Shown here: positions 43,437 to 54,469 of the stretch, one piece after another
Layout of the letters: each line of letters begins with the position of its first letter
How positions within the stretch are numbered: the stretch's first letter is position 1
Assembly (NCBI RefSeq): GCF_019320115.1
Contig: NC_089598.1
Span: 24,271,585-24,335,584 of the forward strand
DNA from: Miscanthus floridulus
Taxonomy: Eukaryota; Streptophyta; Magnoliopsida; Poales; Poaceae
Direction of reading: 5' to 3'
Length of the DNA: 64,000 bases
The notes under the pieces: model-generated
Database searches by the model: none
What the model saw: the letters and a program-made list of their open reading frames with translations, nothing else
What the model was told of the DNA's origin: nothing
Made by a program: the position numbers and the translations under genes

Positions 43437-44866
43437 TGTAAGGAAAATGGACCCTAGGCACATTTACTTTAGATTTTGGTGTTTGATGATCAACACAACT
43501 AAATTGGACAAATGAATTTGCAAGTAATTATTTTGTAGTTCAATAGGATGCAAGACGTGACTTGGACGAAGACGATGTGATGATCCGTTGGTCAACACCT
43601 CAAGCAAGACCTTAGGAGCACAAGAGAAGATCCAAGATATCAAGCAAAGTCCAAGCACGAAGATAGGAACCAAGCCGTACGTAAGATCCCGAAGAAACGA
43701 TCTCACAGAGGTGACCGGACGCTGGAGGAAAGTGACCGGATGCTCCGATCAGTGGCTTGGCAACAGCAGCAGCGACCGGACGCTGAACAAGTAAATTGAC
43801 TGGACGCAACGATGGCACTATTCATCAGCCCGACAATAGATTCAGCATTGACCGGACGCTGGTGGCAAACCGACCGGACGCAAGAGTGCAGCGTCCGATC
43901 GAGTACAGAGATGTTCCAGAGCGGCGAACTTACAACTGGACGCGTCCGGTAGCATGTGACCAGACGCTGGCAGCGTCCGATCAGTTGATCATGGCTCTAA
44001 CGGTCGGGACGACCGGACGCATCCGGTTAGTAGCAGAAAAGCGGAACTTCGTCCCCAACGGCTACTTTCTCAGTGGGGCTTATAAATACAACCCCAACCG
44101 GCCCAATGAGTAGAGTGGAACTGAGGAAACATACCAAGGGTGTTGATACACTATTTTAGTGATCTCCACTTGTATAGTGCTTAGTATTTTATTAGGTGAT
44201 TAGCGTAGGTGCTTAGGTTGATTAGACCACCGCTTATGCGTTTGCTCTAGGTTTAGGCCTAGTGTTTAGTGAGGTTTGCATACCTCTTATCACTCGGTGC
44301 TTACGAGCACCATTGTTGTACATCGGAGGGGCTTGTAGTCTTGTGAGATCACACCAACCGCGTTTATGGTGTGGCCACCACCGTGTACCAGAGGGAACAA
44401 GGCCCGTGGCGTTTCGGCCGAAAGCTTGATAGTGAAGACGAAGGGGAGCATCCGGAAGAGGCTTGCCGAAAGGCACGTCGAAGACCCACTTGCGCGTGGG
44501 GAAGGCCCGAGGCTATGCACGGAGTTACCCGACCGGAAGCTTGGCCCTTGCGAGGGATTCCTTGCGAGGAGCTCCAACGAGGACTAGGGAGAAGCTTACG
44601 CACTTCTCGATACCTTGATAAAAATACCAGAGTCGTCGACGAGAGTTTGCATATCTCTACCTTGCTCTTTAGCTTCCGCATTTACATTGATTATATTACT
44701 CATTTTGCTATAGAGATAGCAACACACAAGCAAAACCGTAGTTGCACATTTAGATAGTCTATCTATTGCATAGGTTTTGTTAGGGTTAGAAAAAGATGCC
44801 GTAGTTTAGAGTTAAATTTTTAAATTGCCTAATTCACCCCCCTCTTAGGTGTCACGATCCCCTACA
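43437..44866 (+). repeat. 3' LTR of the copia element (1430 bp)
   Basis: TGTAAGG to CCCCTACA. Carries about eight GACCGGACGC-like motifs between 43712 and 44030. The GC-rich part 44320-44600 has overlapping open frames that are not supported as genes. Confidence 0.9.
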
Positions 44867-44871
44867 GTATA

Positions 44872-45290
44872 TTTTAGATTGTTCTAGTAGTATCCATGTG
44901 ATGTTCTATGTGTTTTTATTACGTTCTTTTCTATGTGATGTTCTTTTTAATTTTTCTCTATTACATGTTTTTCTTTTTATTATTTTTATTTTCTTCATAT
45001 GTCTTGGTTTGATATTCACGCAATATATATATGATGTTCTATGATGTTTTTTTACGTTCACATAATAGAAATGGGATATTCTATGATTATATTTGAATAT
45101 TCATGTATACTCGTGGCATGTTCTATGTATATTTTGGGTTGATTTGGTAGTATCTATGTGATGTTCTATGTGTTTTATTATTATTATTTTTAATATATTG
45201 TTCCATATTATATTTTTTCTTTCACTATTTATCTTTAATTATTATTTCCTTTTTTATTTTATTTCCATCGTTACGTGACTTTTCCAGCTT
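44872..45290. repeat. AT-rich DNA with degenerate GATGTTC repeats, right part
   Basis: Continuation of the 39977-40835 repeat: 'tgatgttctatg' near 44899, 44936, 45170 and related forms. No gene. Confidence 0.6.
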
Positions 45291-45397
45291 GTGTTGTTTT
45301 CCCTGTTACGTAGTTTTTCCCCATATTTTTTTACATCAGACCTAAATGGTTTTATAATTAGTGACAAAAATATTTTCCGTTTTATATCAAACGCAAA

Positions 45398-45472
45398 CCA
45401 ATGTGAGGTGCAGTGGTTGGTGAATGCTGGTCTTAGACCATTGGTCTCTTGTTTGACTCCATCCGCATGGTG
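45398..45472 (+). other. tRNA-like relic (possible SINE head)
   Basis: 'tgaggtgcagtggttggt' resembles a pol III A box (TRGCNNAGTGG) and, about 45 bp on, 'cttgtttgactcc' resembles a B box (GGTTCGANTCC). No cloverleaf is intact. It could be a worn SINE head or chance. Confidence 0.2.
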
Positions 45473-45709
45473 TTATTTTTACTTTTCCTTTTTCTGGACA
45501 AGCTAGAGTGACGTGCGGGTGCGCGCGAAAGTGGGCCACGAAGCGAGGGTGCGCTCACGGAAATGGGCCACGAAGCGAGGGAGCGCACGCGGATCTGGGC
45601 CACGCGCAGAATTGGCCCACCCTGGTGTGCGGACGACGGAAAATATTTTCCTTGTCAGCGGGTGACTCGGCAAAATTCACAGAATCAGAACCATTTTGCT
45701 TCTATTCTC

Positions 45710-45781
45710 TGTTTTACCGAGTGCTACACTCGGTAAAACTGACAGAAACTCTGTTTTACCGAGTGCTGCACTCGGTAAAAT
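45710..45781. repeat. Left subterminal palindromes of the CACTA element
   Basis: Two hairpin-like units, TTTTACCGAGTG-CTA-CACTCGGTAAAA and TTTTACCGAGTG-CTG-CACTCGGTAAAA. They are the same repeats as at 54470-55540 and are expected binding sites of the element's TNPA-like protein. Confidence 0.85.
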
Positions 45782-46048
45782 ATGTCCACAGAATTTTTTT
45801 TTGTTTGTTTCAGTGCATATCCAGTCACAAAAAGCAACAAAATCACAGAAAATTATAATAACATGACAGATAGGCAATATATATCACATATATGTCCACA
45901 AATGTCACACCCACTCACAATAACCAACATATGTCGACAAGCACCATGCAAAGTCCACAAACACCATCAACATGTGTCCAAAGTTCACAAAGTTCAACCA
46001 AGTCCACAGTTCAACATACAAACCCATCAAACAAGGTCGGATGGCCTG

Positions 46049-48374
46049 TCACGTGGTCGGAGGCCTGCGGAGAAACGGAGTCAAGTCCAGGTCTTGATCA
46101 CCCTGCATATCGTTGTTCGATCCAGCTGTAGAAGGTCCCTAGAATAAGATTGCACATGTGAGTTATCTGGATCAAAGCAAATTCTAAGGTCTAAGCTATG
46201 GTAGGTCAAACTAAGGTATAAGTCGAAGGTATATGACACGAAAGTGAAGAGTGCATCTAAGTGACTCACAGGAGTGCCGTCGCGCGGAGGTGGAGGCACC
46301 AACGGTATCATCGGCGGCGGCGGAGGCGGTGGAGGCTGGCCCATGCTCTGAGAAAAACAGGCCATGTACTCGTACCAGTCCTTGTGCGCCTGCTGGAAGG
46401 CCTCAAGCTGGGCCTGCACTCGCGCCCTCTCCTGTGCCAACTCGGCCTGGTGCGACAGCTCGAGGGCCTGAAGCTGGCTCTGTGAGGCCTGCTGTGACTC
46501 CTGCAGGGCTTCAATCTGGGCCTATAATTATTTATCACATAGTTAGAATGCAAATAAAGAACGAGTAGAAAATGAATGGACAACGAATGCAACAGAACTA
46601 ACCTGGAGTGCTACCACCTGGGGCTGTGAGCGTGGGCGTATGGCCGGACTCGAACTCGTGCTCCGGGCTCTAATTTGGGCGAGTGTCTGAGTGTTGGCTG
46701 TGTCTATGGTGCTGTTGCCCATATAGTACCGCCCGTGTGGCTTACCTGGTCCCAACCTCATGACGATGTCACCCTCGAGGTCAGCGGTGCTCGGATCAAA
46801 TTCTGACCCATGGATCTCTCTCGCCATCGCCGTGTACTCGCTGAGGCGCATGTGCACGCTCGGGTTGCTGTATGCCTCGGGCGGGTCCTCCGCGTTGTAG
46901 ACGAGGTCGGGGTCCTTTGCCTTGCCCTTGTGTGCCAAGGCATATGCCTTGAACGAGGCGCACTCCTGGCCGGGGTGGAACCGCGTCTGCAGGAAGAAGC
47001 ACAACAATAAGATATTATGCATTCAGAAGTTAGCATAGCAACAACGAAATGAAATCCGCGTACATATCTGGCTGCATATTCCTTGAGGGTAGTGGGGCCT
47101 TGTTTGTGCGAGGAACCCTGCATCATCGCACGGCAACGTGAGCGTACGGCGTGATATTGCTCGTACTCCTCACTCAACCACTTATCCACAATGGCCTCCC
47201 ATCAGTTGTCCATCCCCGCACACCAAGCAGGAGGCACCTGCACGTACACGAGCACATGACAAATCATAAATCAATTTCAGTGCAATTAATCGCAGACGAT
47301 GTAATCTCATGTTTACCGTCAAGTATTGCTCCTTAGTCAGGGGCAGGTGCACTACCTGCGCTCAGGTGACTCTGTGTCCTCTGCGGTCATGGTAAATTCT
47401 TCTGCACAGGAGCTTTGTCTCGTAGAAGAGGTCCTGCACTCGGTGAACACAGACTCTGTTCACCACGTCATCCGCGTCCTCCCTACGTACTCCCTCCGCC
47501 AAGGTGTAGTAATCCTACAAGCAAATACAGTCAGTAATATACAATTAATGTGATGTTATTATCAGCATAGTGCGATGAACACGTACCCACAGCTCTTTCA
47601 TCACCCGGTCGGCCTTGCTGTTATAACACCTGCCAGCTCGATCAGTCTGATCGCTGGCGGCGTGCCAGTGGGACCACTTCATGGCGGGCTGCACAACACC
47701 ATTGATCCTCACCATCCCGGGGTAGTTTGCCCTGCACAGAAGACCCAGGATCCCGTTTACTCGGCGAGAGTGACTTCCTGGGATCACCATTTTCCAATCC
47801 CTGAACAAAGTTATTGAGATTGAATATTACTTTCTGTTATAACTTAAAAACCTATGAATTAGTGTTAACATGCAAAAATTACTTACTTAGTTCCGGATGG
47901 TCGAATCACTGGCCGTCTCTATATGGGTAAGTCTGGGAGGCGCGACGACCCTCGCAGCCAAACCGTAGGCACCCCATTTTCCTCTGCCAGCAAGTCGGCA
48001 TCCTCCTCGCGCTCAGCCCGCTCGGCCTCATCCTCCCTCCGTGCCTCCTCCACCGCCTCCGCTATCTCCTCCCTGGTCTCCTCCTCCTCATCCTCCTCCG
48101 TGGCCGCTACGAACTCGTCGTCGTCGTCCTATGGAGGAGGTGTCGGCTCTCGACGCCCTTGTCGTCGCCGTCCTCCTCCTCCACCCTAGGCTCCTCCTCC
48201 ATCCCGGGCTCCACCTCCCTGGGCACGCCCTCGTTGTCGTCCTCCTCCTCCTCCCTGGGCACGCCCTCCACCCTCAGTCTGTGCACGCCCTCCTCCTCCA
48301 CCCTGGCTAGACCCCTCGCCACCAGCCAGTAAGGTCATAACCGACCTAAGCTTCCTGATTCCACCGCCCACCAT
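46049..48374 (-). pseudogene. Second CACTA gene (Ptta/En/Spm-type, TNPA-like), broken
   Basis: Starts at an ATG at 48374 (MVGGGIRKLRS) with a long Gly/Arg-rich then acidic low-complexity first exon. Further exons can be read with GT/AG borders: about 47813-47587 (DWKMVIPGSHSRRVNGILG), 47519-47323 (DYYTLAEGVRREDADDVVN), 47236-47067 (VDKWLSEEYEQYHAVR), 46993-46603 (TRFHPGQECASFKAYALAHK), about 46522-46269 (Gln-rich coiled coil, then a run of eight Pro), and a last exon ending TPFLRRPPTT-stop at 46049. The wording fits the conserved plant transposase (Ptta/En/Spm) domain, which binds subterminal repeats. In-frame stops lie in the first exon and in exons 3 and 4 (for example after HRRGHRVT equivalents and in MDN-stop-WEAIV), so it is inactive. 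Exon borders are approximate. Confidence 0.75.
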
Positions 48375-48420
48375 CAATCACCTACAACAAAAGGAATAAA
48401 CTATCAGTACGCATATACAA

Positions 48421-48564
48421 AAGTAAATGTATCATACATGTATAAAAGAGATGCAAAATAAGTAAATGTATCATACATGTATAAAAGAGATGCAAAATAA
48501 GTAAATATATCATACATGTATAAAAGAGATGCAAAATAAGTAAATGTATCATACATGTATAAAA
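48421..48564. repeat. 39-bp tandem repeat, 3.7 copies
   Basis: Units starting AAGTAAATGTATCATACATG at 48421, 48460, 48499 and a partial one at 48538-48564, nearly identical (one G/A difference in unit 3). It lies between the two CACTA genes, so it may affect the 3' end of TNP2 or the promoter of the second gene. Confidence 0.95.
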
Positions 48565-48594
48565 TTGCCATAAGTACTACAGATCTTACATGTA

Positions 48595-51500
48595 CTAGAA
48601 ATAATCATCAAGATCATCGATAGGTGGGCCAAAAATCTCATCATCGCTATTGTCGACGTAATTATGATCGTCTCTCAAAGTCTCATCACTAGCGACACTG
48701 CCTGAATGGTGTTGCTCAAGTAATAACAAGTCCTTCACGTTGTGAACCTCCTCTCCATCATCCCCGTCAACAATGATCGTATCATTGTCTACTTCCATTG
48801 CGAGATCTACATCTAAGACAATCTCAAAACTCCCTTCTAATCCTTCTTCTTGAAAGAACTCTCCGTCATATGTGTTTGCATCGATGTTATAATCATCATC
48901 GTTTGGGACGGGTACTTTACCATGCGGCGATACCTAGTACACAACATCATACGCCTTAAGACGGTCTTTGGTTTGGCACGGGTATGAGAGATAATAAACT
49001 TGCGTGGCCTGTTGGGCCACAATGTACACGTCGTCTCCTAACAAGATGGATGACTTTAGAACTTCGACTAACCCAAGCTCAGAGGTCTTTATCACTTCTT
49101 TGGGATCAAACCAATGGCATTTGAATATGACAGGATGAAGAGGTACATAACCAGGAAACTTGAGTTTGTATATTTCTTCAATTATTCCATAGTAGTCCAA
49201 CCCATCTGTGCCTAGCGTGAAAACACCGGTATTTGTGGTTCTTCGATTCGGCCGACTCTGCTCGTGCCGAGTTGTGTGAAAGCGATATCCATTGACATCG
49301 TACACAGAGAATGACTTGACCCTAAATTCAAATCCATTGGCAACTTGCCTCAACTCGGCACTCATAGACATGTCAGTTTTGGCCTGCTAGTTCAAGTAGG
49401 ATGATTCGTTATATATTTGTCAAGTTGAGAGTTAAGTACAAACAACAAATGAAATTGAATAGTACCTCCTCCTTGAACCAACAAATAAAAGTGGGATTTC
49501 GTTCTCCCGCGCCATGTCTTAGAAGGGTTTCAACTTCTGCTTCGGTGGGTTCCCTCCGTGATGGACGATGGTAGAGGAGAACAAATTTGCTGTAACGACC
49601 GTTAATAAGAGGGTTGGATGGGTGCATGCGAAATATTGACAAGAAAAGAAACAAGTTTGTGTAAAACTTACGCAATGTACGGGCCAACCTCTTCAAGGTT
49701 CCACAACACATATAGCTGGATAGAGCGCCACTCTTCTAGGCTCAACATCTTCAAGGTAGGTTCACTTGCACTTCCGAGTTGCCCTCGGAAAAGGCTGAGG
49801 GTCGACTGATTGTCGGCAGCATTGTAACGAGGGGGTGGATTATGCACGTTAGGAAGGTTGTCGGCATAGTATCTTGTTGTGAAGTATGACACCTCCTCCA
49901 CAATGGATGCCTCTGCACAGGAAGCTTCAATTTTGCATTTATTTTTGCATTTTGTTCTAAGAACCTTTAGGCATCGCTCAATTGGATAGCACCAACGGGC
50001 ATGCACAGGGCCCCCCATTTTTGCCTCATATGGTAGGTGCAAGAGCAAATGTTGCATCGGATTGAAGAAGCCGGGGGGAAAGATCTTCTCCAACTTGCAG
50101 AGCAACACCGGGGCCATTCTTTCCATTTCTTCAATCTCGGTCTGAGATATCTCCTTAGCACATAGCTTGCGGAAGAACATGCTCAACTCTGCCATCACTC
50201 GCCAGATGTGATCAGGGAAATAGCAACGAACCATCACCGGAAGAAGGCGCTCAATCCATATGTGGTAATCATGACTCTTCAGCCCTGTGATTCGCATGGT
50301 ACTTAAGTTCACACCCCTCCTCCAATTCGCTGCATACCCGTCAGGGAACATCAACGATTGGAACCATTGAAGAACTTCTTTCTTTTGGGCCCTCGTTAGG
50401 ACGAAGTCGGCCTTAGGCTTCTTCCATGACTTCCCGCGTAAGGGAGGCAACATGTTTAGCTTTGGTCTATCGCACAGCGTTGCTTGATCCAATCTAGCCT
50501 TGACATTGTCCTTTGACTTTTCCTAGTCCATGATTGTGTGAAGGACCGCCTCGGCGAAATTCTTTTCAGTGTGCATTACATCAATGTTATGTGGAAGAAG
50601 GAGGTCCTTAAAGTAAGGAAGCTTCCACAAGCACGACTTGTGTGTCCAGGCATGCTCTTTTCCATATCCCACGAAGCCCCCCTTTTCATTGTCGACCACA
50701 AGACCATCTAACATCTCAAGAACCTGGGCACCTGTCATCATTTCCGATGCAGAGTCTTCCACTGTGACACCTTTTCGAAAGTTCTTCTTGTCTCTCCTGA
50801 ATGGGTGGTCAAGAGGGAGGAATTGTCGATGTTTGTCAAATGAAGAAAACTTGCCCCCTTCTCCAACCGAAAGAACTCCACAGCTGACTTGCATATCGGG
50901 CATGGCATCTTCGTGTGAACACACCAGCCACAAAATAACCCATAAGCTAGGAAGTCATGCATGGAATAATGGTACCAAATATGCATTCTGAAGTTTGTCT
51001 TTGTGAATCAGTCGTATGTCACTACCCCTTCGTCCCATGCACGGACCAAATCGTCTATCAAAGGCTCCATGTACACACTCATATTAGCCCCCGGGTGTCC
51101 TGGAATTATAAGTGACAAGAAAATATTTTGCTATTGAAAGGCGACGCCAGGTGGGAGGTTGAGAGGGATGACGAATACGGGCCAACATGTGTATGGTGAA
51201 GAACCCATTCCATAAGGATTGAACCCATCAGTTGCCAGTGCAATGCGTACATTACGAGCCTCATCAGCTTTGTCGGTATGCTTCCGATCGAAGCTTTTCC
51301 ATGATTCACCATCGGACGGATGTATCATCTTGTCAGTGTATCGGCGTCCAGTTTTGTGCCACGTCATCTGTTTTACGGATTCCTCGCTCATGAAAAGCCG
51401 TTGGATCCTCGGTATGGAAGGTACCTCAGGATCTTTGCACCGACTTTTGTTTGCGTCTTCCGACCATCACCAGATTCTAACTCAATGTACCTAGATGCCT

Positions 51501-52188
51501 TACACTTCGGACAGTACTTATCGTCAGCATGTTCTCCCCTGAATAAGATGCATCCGTTCGGACAAGCATGTATCTGCTCGTACGACATCTTGAGTGCACG
51601 AAGGATTTTATTTGACTCATACGTGTTCTTTGGCAGAACGTGATCATCCGGAAGTAGGGTGCCAACTACTGTCAACAGTTGATCGAAGGATTCTCTACTC
51701 CAGCTAAACTGGGACTTCACAGCCATTAGACGTGCAATGGCATCCAGTTTAGAAACATTGGTGCGCCCGTGAAGGGGTTGTTGTGCCGCATCCAACATGG
51801 CGTAAAACGCCTTTGCAGTTTGCTCTGGCTCCTGCTCTGCACTTCCTTCATCAAAAGCCATGTCATGGTCATTTAACATTTCTGCCACCCCCGCTTCAGA
51901 ATCAAACTCCTCGATCTGTTGTCTCACGACCTCTTCTCTCACATGATGGCGTTCACCATGCATGGTCCACCGGGTATAGTTCTCTACAAATCCATTGTTG
52001 ACAAGATCTTTAGTCATCTCCTCATATGTTTTCATTGCCTTGTTCTTACACTTCCTACAGGGACACCAGGCATGTCGCTGTCCGTTTGCAAATGCCTTCG
52101 TCATGAAATCATTGGCCTTCTCAATCCATTCATTTGTGTATTGACCCCTCTTCTGATAGCCCGTGTACATCCACTGACGGTCATCCAT
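48595..52188 (-). pseudogene. CACTA TNP2-type transposase (TNPD-like), broken
   Basis: Starts at an ATG at 52188 (MDDRQWMYTGYQKRGQY) with the transposase-associated N-terminal domain (WCPCRKCKN), then CPNGCILFRGEHADDKYCPKC, and after a frameshift near 51410 the core (MSEESVKQMTWHKTGRRY, IALATDGFNPYG, PYTCWPVFVIPLNLPPGV). A stop near 51131, another near 51006 and a frameshift near 50880 follow. Then come FSSFDKHRQFLPLDHPFR, HNIDVMHTEKNFAEA, a stop at 50523, and the DUF4218-type part 50492-49668 (GLKSHDYHIWIERLLPV, FNPMQHLLLHLPYEA). An exon at about 49590-49467 (RHGAGERNPTFICWF) and a DUF4216-type exon from 49371 (FPGYVPLHPVIFKCHWFDP) lead, past a TAG near 48934, to an acidic end IDDLDDYF-stop at 48595. 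Family members cut and paste the element. This copy cannot make the full protein. Confidence 0.88.
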
Positions 52189-53900
52189 CCTAACATATAG
52201 ACGATATTGCAGTTTAGAGCAATAAAACTGGAAATAAGATCAATTCCTCCAGTAAAAATAAGAATACAACATCAACAGAGGATGTGGATTCCTGCAATAT
52301 TGTGCAGATGTCAACTTTGCGAGGAAAACAAAAGCCAGTCTGAAACTCGCAGATGCTTAACTCTATGGCATTGCTCAACGTTTTGTACTGGATGTTCAGC
52401 CAGAGGGCATGCACTTTGATTATGCTGTAATAACGCTGAATTTACTGGTCCTGATGCAATGCAATGGACTGGGGCTTTGTCCCTGGAACTCTAAAAAACT
52501 AGTAATATATATGTGGAATATCTATGTGTATCCTAACAACACCTTTCTATAGGTAAAGCTTTTGTTCATCACCTAAAGGTTTATGTTCCAATTAGTGCAG
52601 GAAAAATACAGTCTAACAAAGACAGGCAAACAGTTAAATCTTTTCTCTTTCTCTAGTGCCCCGTCTCGATTGCGATAATAATGCAGATAATAAAGCAGCA
52701 ACACTAGTAGCTAATCGACACACCACACCAGCACCTACCTACTTTCGCTAGGTGGTTTAGTAGTAGCAGTAGTATACAAATTTATTTACAAAGCTCCGTG
52801 CACGCTGGAACGTGATGGCACAGTACAGTAGCGTGTGTGTGTTTCGTTTAAGTTTCGGCCTCAAACGAACAAGCTGTTTAGCTCTAACTATATATATATA
52901 TAGTTGTCAAACTTGTCAAGGTTTGAAGTTAGAAGAAAAAATGGCAGTAGATAAGGGCAGCCTTTTCTTGTTGCGAATTGTGCTCATCGTATCCTTAATT
53001 TGACTGCTCTGTACAAGCCGTAAGTACTACTGCTATACTACTAGTAGTGCTTGCAAGCTTCAGTTCAGCGCTTAGGTACACGACAAGAAGCTGGAGAGAG
53101 AAAAAAGGACAAAGAGAAGTTTCTCGATGGGAGATTCTTCTCCCTGCCTTCATCTTCTTACGGAAGGAGCTTATCCATCCAACAGGTAGTAAAAGAAGCC
53201 TATCAAAGTACTGTGACGCGCCACTGTCAGTTACTACCAACATTTAGCTTTTCATTAACAGCGTACTTCTACTAAAGCCCTTATCAGAATCACACACAGT
53301 CAAAAGTGCTGCAACTTGCAAACTGGCAGTGTCAAGAAACGTTCGGGGCAATCTGTGGATGGGATTAAACAAGCTCCCATTTGCAGTAGTCAAGTCGCCA
53401 ATCTCCAGGTGCACGGGAAGTCAGGCATGCAGCTGGAACACGAACACCCACGCCGTTTTAGGCACAGGCTGTTTTATCTTTGCTACTACGCGGGTTAATT
53501 GAGCTTAGGCTCTTACAGATAAATAACAATCAACTCCATAAGCAAGTTAATATCTTCAGGGCATAACATATCTTGTTATCAGATGAAAAAATTAGAATAT
53601 TATTGGGGACCACCTAATTGTCACCCATTGTCGTTAAGAAAAGAAAAAATGGTGCCCTCATTTCATTCTTCCATCAATTTGCGTCCTCATTCACCTGGCA
53701 CTGAGCCTTATCTAACATTACTTTATTACATGGCAATGCAAGTAAACTTTTCTCCCATCCCTTCTATTTCATACTAAAAACTCCAGTTGAAAAGGGGATA
53801 CCATAATTCACTAGGTTATGGTTTGAAAGACTAGGCCCAAGACGAAGCATAGGGAAGATAGAAATGTTAGTTTGGTGTGCTGAAAGTACGAGCACGCAAG
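52189..53900. other. CACTA interior between TNP2 and its leader exon
   Basis: No recognised coding sequence. It contains a (TA)n run near 52890-52902 and short open frames without motifs. Parts (53050-53500) have a more balanced composition and could be captured host DNA, but I cannot name a source. Confidence 0.4.
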
Positions 53901-54440
53901 CAATCAGTCCGAGCATAGGGAAGATAGGTCCGTGGACGCCGAGCGCTCAGTCCGAGCAGCAGAAACGGCGGCCAGTGCAGGCAACGGGGGCCGTCCCGCA
54001 CGGATCCATCCATTTCCATTCCATCGCATCACGGCGCCACCAGACGGAGGGGAGAGGTGGGCAACAGGGTAGGTACCTGGCGTCGACGGGAGCAGGCAGG
54101 GGTCCCTTGTCGCCACCGGTGCGGCGGGAGCACGTACGGAAGGGGAGGCCGCGGTCAGGGGAGGGGAGAGAGTGCTCGCCGTCGCCGCTGCTGCTGGGGC
54201 CCACCCCACCCCACCTCGCGGGAACGGGAGCGAAGGAGGGAGCACGGGGTGGCGTCGGCGGAGGGGATCGTCGTCCGGTGCGCCGGTGCCGCTGTCTCTC
54301 TCTCCGTCTCTCTCTCTCTCTCCGTCTCTCCGGTGGCGGCGGCTGTGGGGGACAGCCCGGTGGCGGCGGTGGTGGAGGGGAGGAGGCGGCCGCGGCGGTG
54401 GGGAGGCGTGTGCGGTGTGTGTGTGTCTGTGCATGACTTG
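53901..54440 (-). other. GC-rich probable leader exon of the CACTA transposase transcript
   Basis: A 540-bp GC-rich block with CT/GA-rich microsatellite sequence (54296-54330) lies just inside the terminal array, where CACTA elements have their promoter and first exon. On the minus strand 'gacgccaggtacct' near 54077 is a good donor site. The open frames on both strands are low-complexity and not supported. Confidence 0.35.
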
Positions 54441-54469
54441 AGGGAGAAACGGCTTGTTGAATGCTTCTG

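Larger units (their letters stand above)
40841..44866 (+). mobile_element. Decayed Ty1/copia element (SIRE/Maximus-like), internally deleted
   Basis: LTRs begin TGTAAGGAAAA and end GATCCCCTACA; the flanks carry GTATA at 40836-40840 and 44867-44871. The 5' LTR is cut short and fused to the gag zinc-knuckle region, and no protease, integrase or RT is left. A polypurine stretch ('aaaaaatggggagac') precedes the 3' LTR. It interrupts the GATGTTC-repeat DNA. Confidence 0.88.

Noticed and set aside
46081..46592. Plus-strand frames over the Pro-run exon of the CACTA second gene
   Set aside because: Shadows of the minus-strand exon encoding a Gln-rich coiled coil and poly-Pro.
48421..48564. CRISPR array
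   Set aside because: The units are directly contiguous without unique spacers and the DNA is plant nuclear; it is a plain tandem repeat.
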